Assembly: GCA_009885595.1 (NCBI GenBank)
Contig: VFKJ01000747.1
Location: forward strand, 1-7,703
Direction of reading: 5' to 3'
DNA length: 7,703 nt
DNA from: Myxococcales bacterium
GTDB lineage: Bacteria > Myxococcota > Myxococcia > Myxococcales > Myxococcaceae
Shown here: positions 1 to 6,500 of the stretch, in pieces
Numbering within the stretch: position 1 is the stretch's first letter
How the letters are laid out: the number at the start of each line of letters is the position of its first letter
Translations under genes and position numbers: made by a program
The notes under the pieces: generated by a model
What the model was told of the DNA's origin: nothing
Databases searched by the model: none
The model's input: only the letters and a program-made list of their open reading frames with translations

Positions 1-300
1 CCGCTGCGAGCGCCCCCGGCCACCCCGCCCCCGCCCGAGCCCCCTTCGCCCGAACAGGTCGAGCTCGATGGTCTGGTGGCGCAGGGCCTGCTGCAGCTCA
101 AGGACGAACAAGGGGGCCCTGCGAACTGGCGGCGCGCCGAGAAGCTCTTCATTCGCTGCCTGACCCTCTCGCCCGAGGACGAGCGCTGCAGGGAGGGCGT
201 CCACCAGGCGCGTCTGCGCCTCGGCCCGAGGCTGCAGAGGCCGCCCGGGGTACCGCTGGTGCCCATGCAGGACCCGCCGCCTCCAGACCCGGAGGAGTGA
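1..300 (+). CDS. 3' end of a gene: Pro-rich segment plus TPR-like helical pair, function unknown
   Basis: The frame is open from base 1 to a TGA at 298-300, so this is the last 99 codons of a gene that starts left of the window. The visible protein begins with a Pro-rich stretch (about residues 1-18). Next comes a segment with alternating helical character (about residues 23-75) containing WRRAEKLFIRCLTLSPEDER, which resembles a tetratricopeptide helix pair. It ends in a second Pro-rich tail closing with DPPPPDPEE. No catalytic motif is in view. Known context: myxobacterial Ser/Thr kinases often carry Pro-rich linkers and TPR-type C-terminal regions, and a kinase gene follows 249 bp downstream on the same strand. 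A paralogous kinase tail is therefore a reasonable guess, but it is inference. The last 29 bases belong to a 51-bp repeat found again after the kinase gene. Confidence 0.75.
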   Translation, partial: PLRAPPATPPPPEPPSPEQVELDGLVAQGLLQLKDEQGGPANWRRAEKLFIRCLTLSPEDERCREGVHQARLRLGPRLQRPPGVPLVPMQDPPPPDPEE

Positions 301-322
301 GCCTCAGGCCTGGGCGAGCGCC
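272..322. repeat. 51-bp direct repeat, copy 1
   Basis: This sequence matches 1888-1938 in the same orientation at a constant offset of 1616 bp, with 4 mismatches in 51 (positions 283, 291, 292 and 308). It covers the last ten codons and stop of the upstream plus-strand gene. It also covers the last six codons plus stop of a minus-strand frame ending ALAQA. Similarity stops abruptly after 322. To the left it continues weakly (about 238-257 against 1866-1885) across a 12-nt gap. Confidence 0.8.
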
Positions 323-420
323 TTCTTGATCTTCGGGAGGTCCCTGGCCGCGAAGTAGTTGCAGCCGCCCTTCACCAGCACGGGCTTGAGCTTGCTCCTG
401 CGCACGCCCAGCAAGCCGAC
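304..420 (-). pseudogene. possible remnant or 3' end of a small helix-turn-helix protein gene
   Basis: Read on the minus strand, this frame ends at a TGA (304-306). Its last ~38 residues look protein-like, with LLGVRRSKLKPVLVKGG followed by NYFAARDLPKIKKALAQA. The pattern (a recognition-helix-like LxPVLVxGG, then YF, then a DLPKI helix) resembles the C-terminal half of MerR or excisionase-type winged helix-turn-helix domains. The frame can be extended to a TTG at 510, but the extra ~30 residues are low-complexity Arg/Gly sequence running through the kinase leader and do not look genuine. There is no credible start codon or ribosome binding site. I read it as a truncated gene fragment, with a chance shadow frame as the main alternative. 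Its last six codons lie in the 51-bp repeat. Confidence 0.3.
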
Positions 421-462
421 GGGTGCGGCCCTGCTGGTCCAGCCCGCCGAGCCGGCCGCGGT

Positions 463-483
463 CCCTCTCCCGCGGAGAGAGAG
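463..483. repeat. small palindrome sharing CCCTCTCCC with the element in the channel gene
   Basis: CTCTCC (465-470) and GGAGAG (474-479) can pair around a 3-nt loop. The left half CCCTCTCCC (463-471) is identical to the stem of the right arm of the inverted-repeat element at 3483-3491. It sits about 66 bp before the kinase start, in the untranslated leader. It may be a decayed single unit of the same repeat family or simply a short local palindrome. There is no neighbouring GGTGAGGGG motif, which weakens the family assignment. Confidence 0.35.
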
Positions 484-548
484 ACAGCTTCGTGCCTGCC
501 TGTGGCACAATCCGCCGGCTTGTCACCCAGACTCGCGGGACCTCGGCC

Positions 549-1853
549 ATGACGCCCCCTGAAGGCGACAGCCCGCTCGAGCCGGGCACCATCATCGCCA
601 ACAACTACCGCGTGACCGCGCGGCTGGGCGGCGGCGGCATGGGCACCGTCTACCTCGCGGACAACATCACGATCAGCCAGCAGGTGGTGGTGAAGGTGCT
701 GCGCGCGGGAGAGCTGGGGGCGGGCCAGGAAGAGGCCGAGATCCTGGCGAGGCTCCAGCACCCCAACGTCGTCACCGTGTACGCCCACGACCCGGCGCAC
801 GACTCCATCGTGATGGAGTTCCTCGACGGGACGTCCCTGAGCGCGCTCCTGGAGAAAGGCATCGAGCCGGTCGAGGCCATCCGCGTGGCGCTCTCGATGG
901 CGGAGGCGTTGGCCGCCGTCCACAGGCGCGGGCTGGTGCACCGTGACCTCAAGCCCGAGAACGTGATGCTCGCGCTCAACGTCGGCGCGAGCGGCGGGCG
1001 CCCGGTGGACTGGCTCAAGCTCATCGACTTCGGGCTGGCGCTCAAGGCGGGGAGGAGGCCGCCGGTGCTCCTGGGGACTCCCGAGTTCTGTGGCCCCGAG
1101 CAGTTCTTCCCTGAGGAGGTCGCGCACCCCGGCAACGACGTGTACGCGCTGGGCGTCATCATCTTCCAGATGATGACCGGCGTGCTGCCCTTCGACGGAC
1201 CGCGGGGAGGGCTCCCCGCGCTCCACATCAACCAGCCGCCCCCGGGCCTGGTCGACACCCTCGTCGGCCGCCTTCCCGAGAACAGCCTCGACCCCGGCAA
1301 GCTCGCCCTGCTCGAGGATCTCGACGAGCTGGTCCAGCAGATGCTCGCCAAGCCAACGGAGGATCGCCCCAGCGCCGCCGAGGTCGCGCGCCAGCTCATT
1401 CGCCTGGAGAGCAGCTTTGCCGAAGGTGGGACTTTCGTCGGCACGGCCAGATCAGTCGCGCGGCCATCGTCGCGCTCCGCCACCGCCACCGAGAGGGTCG
1501 GGCTGCAGGTCGCCACCGCGACGCAGAGGCCTTCCTTGCGGCGAGAGGGGTACTCGGAGTTCGTCTTCGAACCCGGGCCAGAAGGCGAGCCCGAGCTCGA
1601 GCTGCTGGTCGCCCCCGCCCCCTCCCCCCCGGCGCGGCCCCTGCCACCGCTGGAGAACCTCGACTTTCTCAAGCCCACCCCCGAACCGCCGAAGTCGAGA
1701 AGAGGGCTGATCCTCGCGCTGGCGCTGCTGGTGCTCGCGCTGGCCGTGGCGGTGGTCATGGTCGTGGGGCGGCAGGTCAGTCCGGAGCAGCAGAGCCCCT
1801 CAGATGCGGCGGACGAGCTCGAACCCCTTCCCCAGCTCAAGCGAGGCAGGTGA
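549..1853 (+). CDS. transmembrane Hanks-type (PknB-like) Ser/Thr protein kinase
   Basis: This 434-residue protein has a cytoplasmic kinase domain (about residues 20-290). Visible motifs are the glycine loop LGGGGMGTVY (26-35), ATP-binding Lys49 in VVVKVL, probable helix-C Glu62, catalytic HRDLKPEN (131-138, Asp133), DFG (160-162), GTPEFCGPEQ (176-185, with GPE in place of the usual APE), Asp197 in DVYALGV, and Arg273 near the domain end. All residues needed for catalysis are present, so an active kinase is expected. A Ser/Thr-rich then Pro-rich linker (about 290-385) leads to one hydrophobic membrane segment (about 386-406) and a 28-residue external tail too short to be a folded sensor domain. 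The ATG at 549 was chosen because Y20 onward matches the usual kinase start and the upstream in-frame extension to a GTG at 423 is low-complexity. The ribosome binding site is weak (GGGA, 537-540). The target is unknown. The gene is convergent with the efflux operon. Confidence 0.93.
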   Translation: MTPPEGDSPLEPGTIIANNYRVTARLGGGGMGTVYLADNITISQQVVVKVLRAGELGAGQEEAEILARLQHPNVVTVYAHDPAHDSIVMEFLDGTSLSALLEKGIEPVEAIRVALSMAEALAAVHRRGLVHRDLKPENVMLALNVGASGGRPVDWLKLIDFGLALKAGRRPPVLLGTPEFCGPEQFFPEEVAHPGNDVYALGVIIFQMMTGVLPFDGPRGGLPALHINQPPPGLVDTLVGRLPENSLDPGKLALLEDLDELVQQMLAKPTEDRPSAAEVARQLIRLESSFAEGGTFVGTARSVARPSSRSATATERVGLQVATATQRPSLRREGYSEFVFEPGPEGEPELELLVAPAPSPPARPLPPLENLDFLKPTPEPPKSRRGLILALALLVLALAVAVVMVVGRQVSPEQQSPSDAADELEPLPQLKRGR

Positions 1854-1887
1854 CAAGGTCGCTGATGGCCGCCGCGGGAAACGCTTC

Positions 1888-1938
1888 ACCCGCCGCCTTC
1901 AGACCCACAGGAGTGAGCCTCAGCCCTGGGCGAGCGCC
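1888..1938. repeat. 51-bp direct repeat, copy 2
   Basis: This is the second copy of 272-322, 47/51 identical, lying 35 bp beyond the kinase stop and ending 2 bp before the channel gene's stop codon. In the kinase reading frame, but after two stop codons (1851-1853 and 1863-1865), it codes for HPPPSDPQE and a stop. The equivalent end in copy 1 is DPPPPDPEE and a stop. Copy 2 is therefore an untranslated relic of the same gene end. Confidence 0.8.
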
Positions 1939-1947
1939 CTCACTCCT
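1909..1947. terminator. tail-to-tail hairpin, possible bidirectional terminator
   Basis: AGGAGTGAG (1909-1917) pairs perfectly with CTCACTCCT (1939-1947), giving a 9-bp stem with a 21-nt loop. The loop itself holds GCCC and GGGC (1923-1931). It lies between the convergent kinase and channel genes and overlaps the last codons and stop of the channel gene. There is no U-run on either side, so it is not a textbook intrinsic terminator. The left arm belongs to repeat copy 2. In repeat copy 1 the right arm is absent, so the hairpin exists only here. Confidence 0.45.
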
Positions 1948-3529
1948 TCCCGGCGAGCCCGAGCACCGAAGCCAGCCGGCCTTCGGCGGCGGCGAGCTCG
2001 ACCTTGCGCACCTCCAGCTGGGCGCGCGCCTGGGCCGCGGCGGACATCGCGAAGAAGCGCCGGCTGTCGATGTCGCTCACCTCGAGGCTGGTGGAGAAGC
2101 CGGCCTGGTACGCCGAGTCGATCTGCTTCTGCGCCCGGGTCGCCAGCGAGGCCTGCGCGTCGGCCTGGGTGAGCGCCACCTGCGCCGCCAGCAGGTTCGT
2201 CTTGGCGCCGATCCAGTTGGCCTTCGCCTTCGCCTTCGCGCCCTCGTACTTCGCGCGCGCCTCGAGGGTCCTGGCGTCGTTCTCGTGCAGCGTCACGTAG
2301 CGCTGGCCGCGATCGTAGAGCGTCCACTGCGCGGCGATGATGCCGTCGAACATGAAGTTGGTGCCCGCGAAGCCCTTGTTCGAGTTGTAGGTGCCCTTGG
2401 CCTGCGCCACGAGCGACGGCAGCCAGGAGATGCGATCGAACCGGTTGAAGGTCTCCTGGCTCTCCAGCCCCTTGAGGTTCGCCTTCACGAGGAAGGTCTC
2501 GTCCCAGGGAGCGTCGGACTCGGGGCTCGCGGTCACCTCGAAGTGCGTGGGCTCGCCCTCGACGGGTCGCACCGGCTCGCCCACCAGCGCTTCCAGCATC
2601 GCCAGCAGCGCCACCCGCTGCCCCTGCAGCGTGGCGAGCGTCGCGCGCGCCTGGGCTGTCTCTGATTGCGCGCGCAGCACCGCGATGTCGGTGGCGACGC
2701 CCATCTGCTGCTGAGCGGTGGCGTCCTTCTCGCGCTTGAGCGCCACCTTCTCGGCGTCCTTCGCGGCGTCCTCGATGGCGGCGAGCCCTTCGACGCCCAG
2801 GTACAGCCGCGCCACGCCGAGCAGCACCTGCTCGCGGGCCTCGAGCGCGCCGTACTTCGCGGCCTGGTTCGACTGCTCAGCCGCGGGGATGAGGAACATC
2901 TGCGGCGCGAAGAGGGTCTGCGTGACGATGAGGCTGCCGTAGAGCGAGTTGCGCGCCACGATGGTGGTGGGCGTGAGCTGATCGGCCGCGGCGTCGTGAA
3001 AGCCCTGCTTCACCCCGGCCAACACCTGCTCGTTGGGTTGAATGGGAAAGCCGTAGGCGGGACCGGCGCCCCGAATGGAAGCGTCGATCACGCCCTCGAA
3101 CGCGGTCAGGAACGCGGAAGGGTCGAACTTCTGCTCCGCGGTGGTGTGCACGTAGGACACGCTCGCGGTGATCTCCGGCAGCACCGAGGAGAAGACCAGC
3201 CGCGCTTTCGCCGCCACCTGCTGCGCGTTGGCGCGGGCGGCGGTGAGATCGGTCGATTTCTGATCGGCGAGCCTGAGCACCTCCTGCAGCGACATCGGCT
3301 TGCGGGTGGCGAGGTAGGCCGACTCGAGATCGGGGGCCTGCGCGAAGGCGACGGTGGAGAGCAGGAGCGTACAGACGAGAAGAAGAACCTCTCCCTGCGA
3401 ACAGCGGGGAGAGGTCGGCGCGCAGCGCCGGGTGAGGGGCACCGCACGCGAGGCGCCTCGTTCGTTCAGCCCCTCACCCCGACCCTCTCCCCGCTGACGC
3501 AGGGAGAGGGAGAACATGGTCGTCTTCAT
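1940..3529 (-). CDS. TolC-like outer-membrane efflux channel (OEP family), with a repeat element inside its signal peptide region
   Basis: This 529-residue protein is expected to trimerise into the outer-membrane and periplasmic duct of the pump encoded upstream. Two OEP repeats are visible: one from SLQEVLRLADQKSTDL (about residue 79) through the first long helical pair, and one from about residue 330 (ending KVELAAAEGRLASVLGLAG), both rich in Ala, Gln and Glu as in TolC helices. A hydrophobic core (about 48-60) and AFA (61-63) form a signal peptidase I type signal. There is no lipobox Cys, so this is not a lipoprotein of the OprM type. The ATG at 3529 overlaps the pump stop (ATGA) and has GAGG 7 nt upstream, giving a coupled start. 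The n-region is abnormally long (~47 residues) because residues ~7-47 are translated from the inverted repeat at 3388-3510. An alternative GTG at 3440-3442 would give an 18-residue n-region but lacks a well-spaced ribosome binding site. Confidence 0.92.
   Translation of the reverse strand: MKTTMFSLSLRQRGEGRGEGLNERGASRAVPLTRRCAPTSPRCSQGEVLLLVCTLLLSTVAFAQAPDLESAYLATRKPMSLQEVLRLADQKSTDLTAARANAQQVAAKARLVFSSVLPEITASVSYVHTTAEQKFDPSAFLTAFEGVIDASIRGAGPAYGFPIQPNEQVLAGVKQGFHDAAADQLTPTTIVARNSLYGSLIVTQTLFAPQMFLIPAAEQSNQAAKYGALEAREQVLLGVARLYLGVEGLAAIEDAAKDAEKVALKREKDATAQQQMGVATDIAVLRAQSETAQARATLATLQGQRVALLAMLEALVGEPVRPVEGEPTHFEVTASPESDAPWDETFLVKANLKGLESQETFNRFDRISWLPSLVAQAKGTYNSNKGFAGTNFMFDGIIAAQWTLYDRGQRYVTLHENDARTLEARAKYEGAKAKAKANWIGAKTNLLAAQVALTQADAQASLATRAQKQIDSAYQAGFSTSLEVSDIDSRRFFAMSAAAQARAQLEVRKVELAAAEGRLASVLGLAGKE
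3388..3510. mobile_element. REPIN/MITE-like double inverted repeat inserted in the channel gene
   Basis: The element has two arms in inverted orientation around a 30-nt centre. Its ends are a perfect 12-bp inverted pair, CCTCTCCCTGCG (3388-3399) and CGCAGGGAGAGG (3498-3509). Each arm is also a hairpin by itself: CCTCTCCC with GGGAGAGG (3388-3395 and 3407-3414), and CCCTCTCCC with GGGAGAGGG (3483-3491 and 3502-3510). The inner ends carry GGGTGAGGGG (3430-3439) and CCCCTCACCC (3470-3479). The centre includes the perfect palindrome CGAGGCGCCTCG (3449-3460). The left arm has an extra mini-hairpin (3416-3430). Hairpin plus short conserved tag in head-to-head pairs is the known architecture of REPINs, non-autonomous elements moved by RAYT (TnpA-REP) enzymes. 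No such enzyme is in the window. The composition (CTCTCCC, GGGAGAGG, GGTGAGGGG) resembles dispersed palindromes that are common in GC-rich proteobacterial genomes. Confidence 0.75.
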
Positions 3530-3540
3530 TTGGCCACCTC
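3526..3540 (-). promoter_or_regulatory. ribosome binding site and ATGA coupling for the channel gene
   Basis: On the minus strand, GAGG (complement of 3537-3540) lies 7 nt before the ATG (3529-3527). The pump's TGA (3528-3526) overlaps that ATG by sharing ATGA. This arrangement fixes the channel's start codon and implies translational coupling. It is the main reason to treat the downstream repeat element as translated rather than as upstream non-coding DNA. Confidence 0.8.
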
Positions 3541-6500
3541 GGCTGCCTCGACTGGTTCAGCGAACTCGACGTCCGCCTTCTTGCCGATGCGCCGCCTCTT
3601 CGGGGTCAGCTTCTCGAAGGCCGCGAACACCAGCGGCACCACGAAGAGGGTGAGCAGGGTCGACGAGAGCACCCCGCCGATGACCGCGATGGCCATCGGC
3701 GCGCGGAACTCGAAGCCCATGCCTCGCCCGACCGCGGTGGGCACCATGCCGATGGCCATGGCGGCCGAGGTCATCAAGATGGGCCGCAGCCGCCGCGGCC
3801 CCGCGCGCAGCAAGGCGGTGTCGAGCTCGTCTCCTGCGCGGAGGTTCTGCAGCGTCTGGTCCACCAGGAGAATGGCGTTCTTGGTGACCAGGCCCATCAA
3901 CAGCACCAGGCCAATCATCGCGCCCAAGGTGATGGTGAAGCCGGTGACCACCAACGCCAACAGCGCGCCGATCAGCGCGAGCGGCACCGACACCATGATG
4001 GTGAAGGGGTGCTTGAAGCTCTCGAACTGCGAGGCCAGCACCATGTAGACGAAGGCGAAGGCGAGCACGAACACCAGGCTGAACGACGAGTTCTGCTCGG
4101 CGAGCATCTTCATCATCCCGTCGTAGTGGAGGCTGTAGCCCTCGGGTGGAGGCTCGGCCTCGAGCCGGGCCTTGAGCGCGGTGGCCACCGTGCCCAGCGA
4201 GGTGTTGGCCGAGGGAGAGGCGATCACCATCACCCGCCGCTCGCGGTTGTAGTGCTCGATGACCGAGGGGCCTTCCTTGATCGAGAGCGCCGCCACGTCA
4301 CCGATGGAGCGCGGCCCCGAGGGCGTGAAGACCTCCATCGACGCCAGGGTCTCCGGGCTGGCGCGATCCTTGTCCTGCAGGCGCACCACGATCTCCGTCT
4401 CCTGGCTGCCCTCGCGCAGCTTGCCGGCGACCTGGCCGTTCATCGCCAGGCGCAGCTGCATGCCCAAGGAGCCCGCGGTGAGGCCGGTGTCGTTGGCGCG
4501 CGCGCGGTCGATGTCGATGGCCAGCTCCGGCCTGGGCGGGTTGGTCACCACCCGGATGTCGGCCACCATGGGCAGCCCCTCTTCGGTCTGGAGGCTCCTC
4601 AGCACCTCGGCCACCCGGTTGGCTTCGAGGGTCAGCCCGTCGAACTCGGGCCCCATCACGAAGATCATGATGGGGAAGAGGTCGCCCACGCCCTCGAGCA
4701 GAGGCGGGTCGATGATCGCCACCTCGGTGGCGGGCAAGGTGTTGAGCTTCTCGCGGACGGCCTCCTTGAGCTTTGGGTAGGTCAGGGTGCGGTCCCCGCG
4801 CAGCTTCGTCAGCACCCGGAAGCGCACGGTGTTGGAGTCGCCCCCGATGCCGTTGGGGTTGGCCCCCACCAGCGCGTAGATGTCGGTCACGTCGGGCAGC
4901 TCGCGCAACATGCCTTCGGCCTGCTCGGCGCGCACCTGGCTCTCGTTGAGGCTGGAGCCCTCGGGGAGCTTGAGCTGCACGAAGAAGTTGCCCACGTCCT
5001 GCGCGGCGAGGAAGTCGTTGCCGAGGTTGCGCGAGGCGAACAGCGACGCGGCGATCGCCAGCGCGGTGATGCCCGCGGTCAGCCAGCGGTGCAGCAGCGT
5101 CCACTTGAGCGCCCGGGCGTAGGCGCGCTCCATCGCCTCGAAGAAGCGGCGCAGGGTGCGGGCGACCACGTTCTGCTGCTCGTGCGAGTGCGGGCCCAGC
5201 TGCTTGCTGATGCGCGAGCTGAGCATCGGGTCGAGGGTGAACGAGATGAACATCGAGATCAGCACGGCCGCCGAGATGGTGAAGCCGAACTGCTTGAAGA
5301 ACTGGCCCACGATGCCGGGCATGAAGGCCACCGGCACGAACACCGCCACCAGGGAGAAGGTGGTCGCCAGCACCGCCAGGAACACGTCGCGGGTGCCCTT
5401 GCTGGCGGCGGACGCCGGCGACTCGCCCTGCTCGAGGCGGTGGGTGATCGCCTCGCGCACGACCACCGCGTCGTCGATGAGCAGGCCGATCGCCAGCGAC
5501 AGCGCCAGCAGCGAGAGCTGGTTGAGCGTGTAGCCCAGCGCGTACATCACGAAGAAGGTGCCGATCACCGAGGTGGGCAGCGCCAGCGAGCTGATGAAGG
5601 TGCCGCGCAGGTCGAGCAGGAACATCAAGATGATCAGCACCGCCATCAGGCCGCCGAAGACGAGGGCGATCCACACCTCGTTGGTGTTCTCTTCGATCAT
5701 CACCGACGAATCGATCAGCATGGTGGCGCCGAAGCCGTGACCCATCTCCGGGCTCAGCTGCGCCATGCGCTTCTTCACCGCCCTCGCCACGTCCACGGTG
5801 TTGCTGCCGGGCTGCTTGATCACCTCGACCAGCACGGCTTCCTTGCCGTTGAGGCGCGCGATGGTGCGCCGGTCTGCCACGCCGTCGGTGACGGTGGCGA
5901 CCTCGTCGAGCCGCACCTGCGTGCCCTGCGCGGTGTTGCGCGCGATGGGGAGTAACGCGATGTCTTCGGCGGTCTTGAACTGGCCGAGGCTGCGCACGGT
6001 GAGCTCGGTGGGCCCTAAGTCGAAGCGGCCCACCGGCACGTCGACGTTCTCCAGGCCCACCCGCTCGGCGATCTGCGCCGGGGCCACGCCCGCGGACTTG
6101 GCGCGGTCGAGGTCGACGTCGATGCGGATCTCCCGTTGATCTCCGCCGACGGTGCGCACCTGGGCCACGCCCTCGATCTGCGCCAGCGCGGGCTCGAGCT
6201 TGTCCTTGAGCAGCTCGCGCAGCCGGCGGCTCTCCATGTCTGCGTTGACCGCGTAGGTGAGGATGGGCGCGGCGCCGATGTCGAGGCGGCTCACCCGGGG
6301 CGCGGTGACGTCGCGCGGCAGGTTGGAGACGGCGGCCACCTTGTCGCGCACCTCCTGCACGGCGCGGTCGATGGGGACGCTCATCTTGAACTGCACGAAG
6401 ACCACGCCGACGCTCTCGCGCGAGAAGCTCTGAATGGCCTCCACGCCCTGGATGCCGGCCACCGCGTCTTCCAGCGGCTTGTTCACCTGCGACTCCACCT

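Noticed and set aside
503..522. TGGCAC resembling a sigma-54 -24 element before the kinase
   Set aside because: The required GC-containing -12 element is not at the correct spacing (the TTG downstream is misplaced and lacks GC), so a sigma-54 promoter is not supported. No convincing -35/-10 pair was seen either.
423..548. N-terminal extension of the kinase to a GTG at 423
   Set aside because: The extra 42 residues are low-complexity and run through a palindrome. The ATG at 549 sits at the expected distance before the kinase domain.
372..1226. 284-codon minus-strand frame opposite the kinase
   Set aside because: It is a shadow of the kinase coding strand, His/Arg-rich, and conflicts with a kinase having all its catalytic motifs.
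2666..4048. 460-codon plus-strand frame across the channel and pump boundary
   Set aside because: It is antisense to two well-supported genes. Its only familiar stretch, LTPTLSPLTQGEGE, is the typical false translation of the CTCTCCC/GGGAGAGG repeat.
4009..5955. 648-codon open frame on the plus strand, His/Glu/Arg-rich
   Set aside because: It lies entirely antisense to the RND pump, whose family motifs are unmistakable. The composition is that of a shadow frame in high-GC DNA and no domain is recognisable.
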